From Hymenobacter sp. GOD-10R (lineage in GTDB: Bacteria > Bacteroidota > Bacteroidia > Cytophagales > Hymenobacteraceae), in the NCBI RefSeq assembly GCF_035609205.1, contig NZ_CP141184.1, forward strand, positions 2,818,501 through 2,882,500: 64,000 bases of DNA, written 5' to 3'. This document shows positions 1-8,516 of the stretch, piece after piece (positions within the stretch are counted from its first letter, which is position 1; each line of letters begins with the position of its first letter). The notes under the pieces were generated by a model. It was given only the letters and a program-made list of their open reading frames with translations. It was not told the origin of the DNA and made no database searches. The position numbers and the translations under genes are program-made.

Positions 1-1721
1 GTGTAGTTAAGGAAGGGGTTCAGGTTCTGGTAGGCGGGACGGGTGATGCGGCGGCTTACCGAGGCACTCACCTGGTTATTTTCATCCACCTGGTAGCTGG
101 CGAAAGCACTGGGAAACAGCTGAAAGTAGTGGCGGTCGATACGCGAACCAACAGCCGGCGTACCCGTCGTTTGGGTCAGCTCGCCCCGTAAGCCAGCTTT
201 TAGCTCCAAGTGGTGAAGGGTGGTGTTCATGCTCACGTAGCCGGCGCTGATGTGCTCGTGGTAGGTAAACTGATTGGTGCGCAGCCCATCGAGCTGCCAG
301 CCGCTATCCAGCAGCTGATCAAATTGGATAGCGCTGCGCGAGGTTACCCAGCTGGTTTTGACGCCGGTTTCGGCCCGCCACTTGGTGCCGGCGAAGGGGT
401 GCACATAGTCTAGTTTGGCGGCCCGGATGGTGGTTTCCGAGGAGGCGTTGCTGCGCAGCTGCTCGGCGGGCCGGCCCTGCTCGGCGCCGGGCGCAAACGT
501 CATATTGTGGAAGCTCTGGTCTTTGGCGCTGGTGTAGCGCACGTAGTCGGCGGCGGCGCTCAGCTCGCGGCCGGTGCTGTCGAAGGCGTAGCGGTAGTAG
601 AAGTTCAGGGCCTGATTGGTGCCGTGGCTAGCTTGGGGGTTGGTCATCTGACGACGTCCGCCGGGAGTGCCGGCCTGATCAGTGGTCACGGAGTTGCTGG
701 TACTCACGGCGTTGGTACGATCGAAGCCGCCGCGCAGCTGGATTCCTAAACTCTGCTTGGGGGTGAGGGCCACGTCGGCGCCGGTGCTGTAAGTACCGGT
801 GTAGGTGAGCGGGCGCCACAGGTTTTCCTGGTTGAAGATGCTGTCGCGGATGTGGCGAATCATCGTCAGGCGGTTAAAGGAGTTGTAGCGGCCCGCGTCG
901 AGGCGGGCGAACAGGCGCACTTTGCCCACGTTGTAGGCCAGGTTGGTGCCGGCCCAGCTTTTCTCGTAGCGGCCTCGGCCGAGGCCTAGGGTGTAAGTGC
1001 CGCTTAATCCGGGAAGCTGACTGCGGCGCAGCTTGATGTTGAGTACCCCAGCCGTGCCGGCGGCGTCCATCGAGGCGGGCGGGTTGGGCATCAGCTCAAT
1101 TTGGCTGATGGCCGAGGCCGGCAGGGATTTCAGATAGCCGCTCAGCGCGGCGCCGCTCATGTAGGTGAGTTTGCCGTCAATCAGCACGTTTACGCCGGCG
1201 CTGCCGCGGTACACCACGTTGTCGTCCTTATCGAGGGTCACGCCAGGAGCTTTTTTGAGGATGTCGAGGGCCGTTTCGCCGGCCGTGTTCAGGCGCGCTA
1301 CGTTCACCACGGTGCGGTCGGCGTGCTGCTCGAGTAGGGGAGGGGTGCCCACGACGGTCACTTCTTTCAGGGCCGTGGCGGTAGCAGCTAGGTGCAGGGC
1401 TGGCACCGCAATGGCTTCTTGGGCCACCCCGAAGGCCACGCTCCGAGCGCTGGTGTAGCTCATTAGCAAGGCCTTCACGCAGTAGCGGCCGGGCTTCACA
1501 CTGCCGAAGGTGTAGGCACCTAGCTCAGTGGTGGTTTGGGAGCCTGCGACGGTGGAGTCGGGGAGAGCTAGCAGCACAACCGTGGCGAAGGGCAGCGGCT
1601 GGCCAGCCTGGTCCAGCACGAGGCCGGTGGCAGTTGTCTGAGCAGCGGCCCGCTGTGGGAGGGCCGACAGGGCCAGGAGCAGCAGGACGAAAAGACAGCG
1701 GAAGTGGCTAAAGCGGTGCAT
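1..1721 (-). CDS. TonB-dependent receptor / outer-membrane beta-barrel protein (partial, 3' end beyond window)
   Basis: The frame is open from an ATG at 1721 to the window edge, so about 573 residues are visible and the C-terminus is missing. It begins with a signal peptide (hydrophobic LFVLLLLALSALP, then AAAQ). A carboxypeptidase-regulatory-like beta-sandwich follows (about residues 30-110), then a TonB plug region with LDILKKAPGV and VNVLIDGKL (about residues 150-230), then a barrel rich in aromatic and polar strands. This order is typical of the Bacteroidota outer-membrane beta-barrel family often annotated as a TonB-dependent receptor. It should sit in the outer membrane and import a ligand driven by TonB, but the substrate cannot be read from the sequence. 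No SusD partner is visible. The divergent histidine kinase/LytTR pair might regulate it (inference). Confidence 0.88.
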   Translation of the reverse strand, partial: MHRFSHFRCLFVLLLLALSALPQRAAAQTTATGLVLDQAGQPLPFATVVLLALPDSTVAGSQTTTELGAYTFGSVKPGRYCVKALLMSYTSARSVAFGVAQEAIAVPALHLAATATALKEVTVVGTPPLLEQHADRTVVNVARLNTAGETALDILKKAPGVTLDKDDNVVYRGSAGVNVLIDGKLTYMSGAALSGYLKSLPASAISQIELMPNPPASMDAAGTAGVLNIKLRRSQLPGLSGTYTLGLGRGRYEKSWAGTNLAYNVGKVRLFARLDAGRYNSFNRLTMIRHIRDSIFNQENLWRPLTYTGTYSTGADVALTPKQSLGIQLRGGFDRTNAVSTSNSVTTDQAGTPGGRRQMTNPQASHGTNQALNFYYRYAFDSTGRELSAAADYVRYTSAKDQSFHNMTFAPGAEQGRPAEQLRSNASSETTIRAAKLDYVHPFAGTKWRAETGVKTSWVTSRSAIQFDQLLDSGWQLDGLRTNQFTYHEHISAGYVSMNTTLHHLELKAGLRGELTQTTGTPAVGSRIDRHYFQLFPSAFASYQVDENNQVSASVSRRITRPAYQNLNPFLNY

Positions 1722-1897
1722 TGGAAAGGGCGTTGGCGGATTGATGGCTCAAAGGTGGGCCGGCCCCTTTCTCAGGTAAAAAACATTATTCCAATGCCCT
1801 AAAACCCGTTGCTACTGCCCGAAAAAGTTCCTTTGGTATTTCACATCCCAAAACTGGTCTTTCGCATAAAAAAGGTGCGGGCGCTGACCAAGGACAG

Positions 1898-1905
1898 TAG
1901 TTTTG
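1898..1905 (+). promoter_or_regulatory. candidate -7 element (TAnnTTTG) upstream of the histidine kinase
   Basis: TAGTTTTG matches the Bacteroidota -7 consensus TAnnTTTG and would give a leader of roughly 50 nt to the ATG at 1964. No convincing -33 TTG element is seen at the expected distance, so this is weak. Confidence 0.3.
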
Positions 1906-1963
1906 GCATATCGGGGCAACGTGGGGCTGGCCCGCGTCCGTCTTTATCCCTCCTAGCTTCCCC

Positions 1964-2974
1964 ATGAAAAATAAGTCTCTTTACTGGCATATCCTGGGCT
2001 GGCTGCTGTATAGCGGCTACGAGTTCCTGGGCGTGTTGCTGCATAGTCAGCACCTGCGCCTAGCCCTGTGGCTCACGGCATCCATCCTGTTCATTCGTTT
2101 TCTGGAGTTTTACCTGTGCTACCTGGTGGTGTATCCGCGCCTGCTGCGCTCGGGCCGGGGGCCGCAGCTGGTGGCAGCCCTAGCCGGCGTGCTGGCGCTT
2201 TACATCGGCCTGCGCGCCCTAATTGAAGAGGTCATCTACCCGGCCGTGTTAGGATTCCACAACTACACGCCCGACACGACGGTGACGTATTACATCTTCG
2301 ATAATGTCTTCTTCGGTAGTCCGATGGTGGTGCTGAGTGCGGCTGTTTGGAGTGCACAGGCAGCCCTACGCCGCGAGCGTGAAAACCGCCAACTGCGCGA
2401 GGAAAAGCGTGCCGCCGAGGTGGCCTTTCTCAAAACTCAAATCAACCCGCACTTTCTCTATAACACCCTGAACATGCTCTTTAGCATGGCTTACCCCGTA
2501 GCAAAGCCGGTCGCCAACGCCATCCTGAAGCTCTCGGAGTTGATGCGCTATATGCTGCACGAAAGCCCCGACGGCCAGGTAGACCTGGAAAAAGAAATCG
2601 AGTACCTGCACAACTACCTAGCCCTCTACCGCCTGCGCTTCCCCGACAGCTTCTTCGTCGACTTTACCGTGACCGGCGAGCCCGCCGGCCGCCGCGTGGC
2701 GCCGCTGGTGCTCATTCCCTTCGTGGAAAATGCCCTCAAACACGGCGTACTCGATGACCCCGACCATCCCGTCCGCATCCACCTCAACGTGGAGGGCGAG
2801 CAACTGCACTTCGACGTTATAAACCAGCGCAGCGACGACCACAAAGACGCCACCACAGGCATCGGCTTGCCTAACCTGCGCCGCCGCCTGGCGCTGTTGT
2901 ACCCGGAACGTCACGCGCTCCGGGTAGATTCGGATAAGGAGCAGTTTACGACATCGCTACGGCTGGTGGGATGA
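1964..2974 (+). CDS. LytS/YehU-type sensor histidine kinase
   Basis: This 336-residue membrane kinase has about four N-terminal transmembrane helices (roughly residues 5-130), a short coiled-coil-like linker (RRERENRQLREEKRAAEVAF) and a His_kinase domain with the phosphoacceptor motif QINPHFLYNTLN (His163). A HATPase_c domain follows, with an N-box-like FVENALKHGV and a G-box-like TGIGLPNLRRRL. Family knowledge: such kinases pair with LytTR response regulators, and one follows 117 bp downstream on the same strand. No extracellular sensor domain is present, so the signal is probably sensed within the membrane (inference). Confidence 0.93.
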   Translation: MKNKSLYWHILGWLLYSGYEFLGVLLHSQHLRLALWLTASILFIRFLEFYLCYLVVYPRLLRSGRGPQLVAALAGVLALYIGLRALIEEVIYPAVLGFHNYTPDTTVTYYIFDNVFFGSPMVVLSAAVWSAQAALRRERENRQLREEKRAAEVAFLKTQINPHFLYNTLNMLFSMAYPVAKPVANAILKLSELMRYMLHESPDGQVDLEKEIEYLHNYLALYRLRFPDSFFVDFTVTGEPAGRRVAPLVLIPFVENALKHGVLDDPDHPVRIHLNVEGEQLHFDVINQRSDDHKDATTGIGLPNLRRRLALLYPERHALRVDSDKEQFTTSLRLVG

Positions 2975-3091
2975 GCTCGCACCGCGTAAAGGTGCATCTT
3001 TACGTCTCGTCGTTGACTCCTAAGCGACCTCAACGCACTTCTAACCATCCACCGACGAGCTGCTATAGGGCGGCTCTATATTCCCGCGTCT

Positions 3092-3829
3092 ATGATTCGC
3101 TGCCTTGTGGTCGATGACGAAGCTCCGGCCCTGCTCATCCTCGCCGATTACATTAGTCAAGTTCCTTTTCTCACGCTGGTTGGCACCACCACCAACCCCA
3201 TTGAGGCGCTGACGATGGTGCAGCAGGGCCAGGCTGATTTGGTGTTTCTGGATATCCAAATGCCGAAGCTCACCGGCCTACAATTCCTCAAGTTAGCGGG
3301 CAGCAAGTGCAAGGTGATCCTCACGACCGCCTACCCCGAGTATGCCCTCGAAGGCTACGAAAACGATGTGGTAGATTACTTACTCAAGCCCATTGCCTTC
3401 GAGCGCTTCTTTAAAGCCGCGCAAAAAGCCTTAGCGTTATTGCCTGCCACCATCTCGGCTGCGCCGGCGGTATCGACAGCACCAGCAATTGCGCCGCCCG
3501 CACCACCGGCTACTAGCCACATGTTCGTGAAGGGCGAGAGCAAGAACAAGTTTCTGCGCGTCAACCACACTGACATTCTCTATATCGAGGGCTTAAGCAA
3601 TTACGTTTCCATTCAGCTGCCCACCCAGCGCGTAGTCACCTATCAAACGCTGAAGGACCTAGCTGAAACACTACCGCAGCCGCCGTTTTTGCGAGTACAC
3701 AAGTCCTTTATCGTGTCGTTGGACAAGATTCGCATGATCGATGGGAACACGATTTATATTCTGGACAAAGAAATTCCGGTGAGCGAAACCTACCGCGAGC
3801 AGCTGTACCGCCTAATTCGCGAAGCTTAG
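3092..3829 (+). CDS. LytTR-family response regulator
   Basis: This 245-residue protein has a CheY-like receiver (residues 1-120) with phosphoacceptor Asp54 in LVFLDIQMPKL and a conserved Lys in YLLKPIAF. An Ala/Pro-rich linker (about 125-145) leads to a LytTR DNA-binding domain (about 150-245, containing LRVNHTDILYIEGLSNYVSI and FLRVHKSFIVSLDKI). It is the obvious partner of the kinase ending 117 bp upstream. Its regulon cannot be seen; the adjacent TonB-dependent receptor is one candidate. Confidence 0.94.
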   Translation: MIRCLVVDDEAPALLILADYISQVPFLTLVGTTTNPIEALTMVQQGQADLVFLDIQMPKLTGLQFLKLAGSKCKVILTTAYPEYALEGYENDVVDYLLKPIAFERFFKAAQKALALLPATISAAPAVSTAPAIAPPAPPATSHMFVKGESKNKFLRVNHTDILYIEGLSNYVSIQLPTQRVVTYQTLKDLAETLPQPPFLRVHKSFIVSLDKIRMIDGNTIYILDKEIPVSETYREQLYRLIREA

Positions 3830-4216
3830 GGATGTTTACGAACCGTGGTCAGACTTTCAGGTGAGGTAAGTTGGATAAAGCGGGCCCGTTTCGAACCTAA
3901 ACTGGGATGTCGTGTCCTATAATATCCTCTAGGTGAACAATTAGCCTCGTGTCAAGAGTATCATAAACTTACGTTCGAGTGTAATAAGAGCTGATTACCA
4001 CTTAAGGTGTTCAGTAAAATCACCCCCATTTTTGAGCGTGACTCCCTCTACTAAATGGTTGCTGACAACGGCTCGAAAAACCTATAAAATCAGCAGATGC
4101 TCCCACAGATACGCACGTAGCAGCAAGCCGATCCCAGTTGCGCGCGCGCTTGGCCGCAGAGCAGAAAGTGATTTATGGGCGCCTTAACAGGTCGGCGGCC
4201 GCGCCTTCAAGATCAT
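3830..4216. other. intergenic region, nothing recognised
   Basis: About 390 bases without a supportable gene. It lies between the 3' end of the response regulator and the 3' end of the frameshifted hydrolase. I see no RNA gene and no clear terminator hairpin. Confidence 0.5.
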
Positions 4217-5133
4217 CTACCAGCGAACCGGCTCGGGCACAAACCGGAACCCTTCTCCCTGGCTCGCCAGGTGTCCCAACCCCGGCCAGGGAAAATGATA
4301 CCCCAGCACGCGTGTTCGCTGCTCAGCCAAGGTAGACAAAATTCGGGTTCGCGTTTTCGCTGCCGTGGCCGGATCCAGATCGGCCGCAAAATTCAGGAGC
4401 GGGTTTTCCAGCGACAGTACGGCATGATGCGCTACGTCACCTAGCAAGAATAAAGAGTCATTGCCCGCGCTAAGTTCGAAGCAGATATGTTCGGCTGTGT
4501 GTCCTGGCGTGAAGTGCGCCTGCACGCCGGGCAGCAATTCCTCCCCCTCCCGGATGAAAACCAGGCGTTCCCGCAGGGGCAAGAGATTGGCGCGCGCGAC
4601 GCGAATGGCGACAGCAGCCCAACTGTCTAGCAGTGCCTCGTCTGTCCAATAGGCAAAGTCGTTTTCAGCAAGGTAGATCGAAGCATTGGGGAAGGTCGGT
4701 TGGCCGTCCGCCTGGCACAATCCTCCCACGTGGTCGGGATGAGGATGCGAGCAGAGAATAGCATCGATATGCGCTGGCTCAATGCCGGCGGCGAGCAGGT
4801 TGTGGAGTAACTGACCGGCGCCATCGCCAAATCCGCGGAAGGAGCCTACCCCCGTTTCACCAAAACGTTTGTGTTACCCAGCGAGAAAAAAAGGACATTC
4901 TGGTCAACAACGGTTTGTTCTGTTGGCAAAAAGTTTCTGGTAAGTGCCTGCTCCACGTGCTGTGTTGTTTCGCCAAGGAAGACCTTCTCGGGCGATCCTA
5001 GGTTAAGCGTGCCGTCCGAGATGATACAGCAGCTAACCTCTCCCACGGAAAAGGGATAGACTGGCGCCTTCCTGTGCTGACTTAAATCTATCATGGTGCT
5101 GTTGCAGGCGTGTGCGATTTGATGGTATGTCAC
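4217..5133 (-). pseudogene. MBL-fold metallo-hydrolase, broken by a one-base frameshift
   Basis: The N-terminal part (5133 to about 4858) and the C-terminal part (about 4857 to 4217) lie in different frames. The upstream frame stops at 4846-4848 just after NTNVLVKRG. Restoring one base near 4857-4858 (GTGAAACG to GTGGAAACG) joins the frames into one metallo-beta-lactamase-fold protein of about 305 residues, close to the family's usual length. All metal-binding motifs are present: HPHPDH at 4730-4747, then GHTAEH, LGDVAHH and the terminal YHFPWPG. A second Met at 5094 may be the real start, because the first 13 residues are unremarkable. Either a recent pseudogene or a sequencing error; substrate unknown (lactonase/hydrolase type). 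Confidence 0.85.
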
Positions 5134-5192
5134 TATGTAGGAGCGTGCTCCTAAGTCAGGGCCAGCGATTGATTTTCGCCCGTAAAGTCCAT

Positions 5193-5378
5193 CTATTCAG
5201 GTAGAGCTTGTTGGTAAGCTGCCCACCTAGCTCCAGGCTTTTTGGGGTGAACAATAAATCTCTTGTCCTGCCCTAGGTACACCCTAAGCGCTTCAATACT
5301 GGCTACGAAGTTCGCGAGCTTGTACTGCGTCGCATCGTCTGGGCTAGTCGGTCGACCGTTGGCTGTGTCCCGCATCAA
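5193..5378 (-). CDS. hypothetical short ORF, possible gene relic
   Basis: A 61-residue frame with protein-like composition (ANFVASIEALRVYLGQDKRF near its centre). It has no recognised domain and no operon context, and sits in a decayed-looking stretch next to a frameshifted gene. It may be the C-terminal remnant of a lost gene or noise. Confidence 0.2.
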   Translation of the reverse strand: MMRDTANGRPTSPDDATQYKLANFVASIEALRVYLGQDKRFIVHPKKPGARWAAYQQALPE

Positions 5379-5539
5379 AATACACTGCCGTACGATGCTG
5401 CTACAAGGCAGGCAAGGTCATGGTAAAGTTGATGGATAGCCCTCATTGAGCGGGGGGAATTCACATCACAGGGCCCCGGCCGCTGACATCATAATGGATG
5501 GTTATCGCTTGTACGACGAGGTAATTGCGCTCAACTCAA

Positions 5540-5568
5540 GAGCCCCCATCCGCTGCTGGAGGGGGCTC
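5540..5568 (-). terminator. hairpin downstream of the cupin gene
   Basis: Perfect 8-bp arms GAGCCCCC (5540-5547) and GGGGGCTC (5561-5568) with a 13-nt loop, 48 bases past the cupin stop. No strong T-tract follows on the minus strand, so function as an intrinsic terminator is moderate. Confidence 0.45.
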
Positions 5569-5615
5569 CTGGCATTTTATGATCAAAAGATAAACTTCAT
5601 GAACAGTTCAGGAAG

Positions 5616-6155
5616 CTACTTTTCTTTTGGGGCCGTCTCTTCCGGGCTAGGTGGCGGGGCGAAGAACATGTTGTACTTGGGCGCCAGACCTAGGGCGCGC
5701 TGCAACTCACCCATATCGGGCGGGCTAGCGGGCAGCGGGTCGGTGGCCACGGCCGGGCGCGAGGCCTCGTCGAAGAAGGCCTGGTGCAGCAGGTTGGCCG
5801 TGCTTAGCAGCCGGGCCGGCTGCTCCGTCCGGTTAGCAAACCCGTGAAAGGCATTGGGTGGCACGATCAGGGTTTCGCCTCGCTCGCAACTCACCCATTC
5901 CTGCTGCCCATCCGTGAGGCGCATGAAGTCGACCCGCCCGTCGAGAATGTAGAAGACTTCGGCATAGGGATGGGCGTGCAATGGTACGCCCTTGCCTGGG
6001 TCGAGAGGCAGCTCATAGATGGCGAAAGCATAGCCTGTATCGGCGGCTTTGGCCTTCCAGGTGAAACGTGAATCGGCGATGTCGAAATGCTCGCCCTCGC
6101 CTTTGCCTACTTTGCGAACACCTTCGGTGGGCGGAATTTGCAAGGGATTATTCAT
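5616..6155 (-). CDS. cupin-domain protein
   Basis: This 179-residue protein has one cupin_2-type beta-barrel. Metal-binding motif 1 is PLHAHPYAEVFYILDGRVDF (about residues 57-76) and motif 2 is the VPPNAFHGFAN region (about 97-107). No signal peptide is seen, so it is probably cytoplasmic. Single-cupin proteins of this size bind a metal and a small ligand or act as simple dioxygenases or isomerases; the substrate is not evident. The C-terminal 40 residues are Pro/Ala-rich. It is divergent from an AraC-type regulator about 240 bp away, which may control it (inference). Confidence 0.8.
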   Translation of the reverse strand: MNNPLQIPPTEGVRKVGKGEGEHFDIADSRFTWKAKAADTGYAFAIYELPLDPGKGVPLHAHPYAEVFYILDGRVDFMRLTDGQQEWVSCERGETLIVPPNAFHGFANRTEQPARLLSTANLLHQAFFDEASRPAVATDPLPASPPDMGELQRALGLAPKYNMFFAPPPSPEETAPKEK

Positions 6156-6392
6156 AGAATATGGTAAATGAGAAAGGTGAAAAATGGAAGACTGCCACCC
6201 AATTAGCGTACCCTAGAGCAACGTTCATTGCTAGGTGCCGCTGACTGTAAGCTGGCTTAGTAGTAAGGCAAAGGTCTCAGCTACCAGTGGCAGAAATTGC
6301 CTCGGATCAAACCAAAACCTATACAATTCGAACCTACACCAGCCTTTTCACCGGCCGTTCGCTCACTGATTTTTAGACCCCATCCTGCTGGT

Positions 6393-7337
6393 ATGCCCCT
6401 ACCTGATTCAATCGAAACGCTACAGGATTTTCACCATCATGTTCTGACAACCCGCCCCAGCTCGACCGCCGCTATTGTGGCCGCTCCCGGTGCAGGGCAG
6501 TGTTTTGTCTATAGCAGTTGCCAGTCAGTGCCGCCGCTGAGCCCGCACCAGCGGCGCGACTTCTACAAGATCTACTTACTCAAGGCCGGAACGGGACGGT
6601 TGCACTACGCCAGCCGCAGCCTGGAAGTCGCGCCGCCCGCCCTGATCTTCTCTAACCCCTTGGTGCCCTACTCCGTCGAGCGGGATGCCGGGACCCATGA
6701 GGCCATCTATTGTTCCTTTAACGCCGAGTTCTGGCAGAGCAACGGGCGGCCCGGCCAGCCCTCGTTGGCCGAGTCACCGTTGTTTCGGCCCGGGGGCAGT
6801 CCGGTCCTGCTGCTCAATGAACTACAGTTGGCCGTTTTGGAGCCGCTGTTTCAGCAGTTGGTGGCCCAGGCCGCAACCGACTATGTGCATCGCTACGAAG
6901 TGATTCACAACTATGTAGAGCTGATCTTACACGAAGCCTTGAAAATAGATCCGCCCACGGCCCACTTTAGTAGTCACAACGCGGCCGGGCGCGTGGCTTC
7001 CCTATTTCTGGAGCTTTTGACGCGACAATTTCCCCTACTAACGCCCACGCACCAGCTCCGCCTGCGCACTCCCCATGACTATGCCGCTGCGCTAGCGATT
7101 CACGTCAACTACCTCAATCGGGCTGTGCAAGCAGCCACTGGCAAAACCACCACCGCCCACTTGGCCGAACGCCTCGTGCAGGAAGCCACCGTGTTGCTCC
7201 AATCTAGCTATTGGTCCGTTGCCGAAATATCCGACAGCCTAGGCTTTGCCTACCCCACCTATTTCAACCGCTTTTTTAAGAAACATACCGGCCTGACGCC
7301 TCTGCAGATGCGGCAAGCCGAGCTGCTACCAGCATGA
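6393..7337 (+). CDS. AraC-family transcriptional regulator
   Basis: The frame opens with a TTG at 6297, but the ATG at 6393 (MPLPDSIETLQDFHHHVL) is the better start, giving about 314 residues. The N-terminal half is a cupin-like sensor (DFYKIYLLKAGTGRLHYASR; FSNPLVPYSVE). The C-terminal 100 residues carry two helix-turn-helix motifs, the second ending ISDSLGFAYPTYFNRFFKKH then TGLTPLQMRQ, the classic AraC signature. Divergent from the cupin gene, its likely target. Its last codons and stop lie inside one arm of a perfect 23-bp inverted repeat (7317-7383). Confidence 0.9.
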   Translation: MPLPDSIETLQDFHHHVLTTRPSSTAAIVAAPGAGQCFVYSSCQSVPPLSPHQRRDFYKIYLLKAGTGRLHYASRSLEVAPPALIFSNPLVPYSVERDAGTHEAIYCSFNAEFWQSNGRPGQPSLAESPLFRPGGSPVLLLNELQLAVLEPLFQQLVAQAATDYVHRYEVIHNYVELILHEALKIDPPTAHFSSHNAAGRVASLFLELLTRQFPLLTPTHQLRLRTPHDYAAALAIHVNYLNRAVQAATGKTTTAHLAERLVQEATVLLQSSYWSVAEISDSLGFAYPTYFNRFFKKHTGLTPLQMRQAELLPA

Positions 7338-7383
7338 GGCGCAGCTCGTTTTTAGTTGCACCTCATGCTGGTAGCAGCTCGGC
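7317..7383. repeat. perfect 23-bp inverted repeat spanning the AraC gene stop codon
   Basis: Arms 7317-7339 and 7361-7383 are exact reverse complements separated by 21 nt (7340-7360) that include a TTTTT run. The left arm encodes the last residues and stop of the AraC protein; the right arm is an inverted copy. It could act as a terminator hairpin, but the T-run lies in the loop rather than after the stem. An inverted duplication is equally plausible. Confidence 0.9.
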
Positions 7384-7563
7384 CTAGTTTTGCTTAACTA
7401 GGGGTTTGTGTGGGCGCTGGCGCCGAAAGAGTTGTACTGAGACAACTTACTAGGAGGTAGGAAGTAGCACGGAGAATAGCGCTGGTCATCTCACCGCTCC
7501 ATGGCTCCTGGTCAGTTGCACGGCTCTCCGTAACGCGGGGTATGTGGCCTTCGGCGAGTCGTT

Positions 7564-8424
7564 TCACAAGGGCTGTACCTCGGAAAAGTTTGCCCTGAAG
7601 CTAGACGGTGATTCGCCGGTTTTAGTCATAAATAGTCGGCTAAAATAGGCCGGGTCGTCGTACCCAAGCGTGTAGGCAATTTCTTTTGCGGTTAGGGAAG
7701 TATGCGCCAGCAGCCGCTTAGCTTCTAATATAATTCGATTCTTAATCACCTCATTAGGCTGCGGCAACCGCAGGCGGTTGAACTTATGGGTGATGGTCTT
7801 CGGTGCCATACACAGTAAATCGGCGTAATCGGCGACAGCGTGTTTGGACTTATAGTGCTCTTCGACGAGCCGGGTAAACTTGCGAAAAAACTCCAGGTCG
7901 CTTTGTTGATCCGCTAGTTCAGTGGTCAAATGTTGTCTTTTCCATGAGCGCGTCGCGCGGATGAGTAATTGTTTGAGATAAGTGCGGACCATCTCTTCCA
8001 AGGAGCTGTCATTTAGGTTGAATTCCTGAAGCATTTCCTGGAACACCCCGCTCAGAAATGCGTCTTCAACATCCAAAAGCTCCACTTTGGGCATATTACG
8101 GATGTTGTTGAATAGTAACCCATCACAAGCAACTTCCTGGTCATGGATTTGAATGCAATAAAAATCGCGGTTATAGAAAATGAAGTACCCGCGTTCCTGG
8201 CCGGCTGCTTCCAGCTCCAGATATTGATTCGGGCTGATAAAAAATAAGGTTGATTGCTGCGTGTCGTAACAGGCAAAATCCACTTTAAGTCTGTAGCCAG
8301 CCGGCAGATACAGGATCTTGATGTACTCCTTGTAGTCTGGGCCGTTGATAGCGTGCGTTTGCTCCTCACTAACCTGCAGCAATCCCAACGTCTTTAAATT
8401 ATTATTGAAAACGGTTGTGCTCAT
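7564..8424 (-). CDS. AraC-family transcriptional regulator
   Basis: This 286-residue protein has a ligand-binding-like N-terminal half (residues 1-160, YKEYIKILYLPAGYRLKVDF) and a C-terminal AraC HTH pair (about 185-275). The second HTH contains LTAKEIAYTLGYDDPAYFSR and is followed by TGESPSSFR. It lies downstream of the alpha/beta hydrolase on the same strand, but a strong 20-bp-arm hairpin separates them, so it is probably transcribed independently. It may regulate that hydrolase (inference from adjacency). Confidence 0.92.
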   Translation of the reverse strand: MSTTVFNNNLKTLGLLQVSEEQTHAINGPDYKEYIKILYLPAGYRLKVDFACYDTQQSTLFFISPNQYLELEAAGQERGYFIFYNRDFYCIQIHDQEVACDGLLFNNIRNMPKVELLDVEDAFLSGVFQEMLQEFNLNDSSLEEMVRTYLKQLLIRATRSWKRQHLTTELADQQSDLEFFRKFTRLVEEHYKSKHAVADYADLLCMAPKTITHKFNRLRLPQPNEVIKNRIILEAKRLLAHTSLTAKEIAYTLGYDDPAYFSRLFMTKTGESPSSFRANFSEVQPL

Positions 8425-8464
8425 AGCTCTATACGCTTGCGAATAGTAGGGATTTTGTGTTTCA

Positions 8465-8514
8465 AAACGATTACCCCGGTGAAGCGCTGGTTCACTTCAC
8501 CGGGGTAATCGTTT
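8465..8514 (-). terminator. perfect 20-bp-arm hairpin, terminator of the alpha/beta hydrolase gene
   Basis: Arms 8465-8484 and 8495-8514 are perfect reverse complements with a 10-nt loop. It begins within a few bases of the hydrolase stop (8517), and a GTTTTG tract follows on the minus strand. The stem is long for a terminator, as elsewhere in this window. Confidence 0.75.
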
Positions 8515-8516
8515 AA

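Larger units (their letters stand above)
5134..5615. other. intergenic region with a doubtful 61-codon frame and a hairpin
   Basis: Roughly 480 bases between the broken hydrolase and the cupin gene. The only frame of note is minus strand 5378-5193, ending KKPGARWAAYQQALPE. It reads like protein and may be a gene relic, but I do not recognise it. A hairpin at 5540-5568 is listed separately. Confidence 0.4.
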
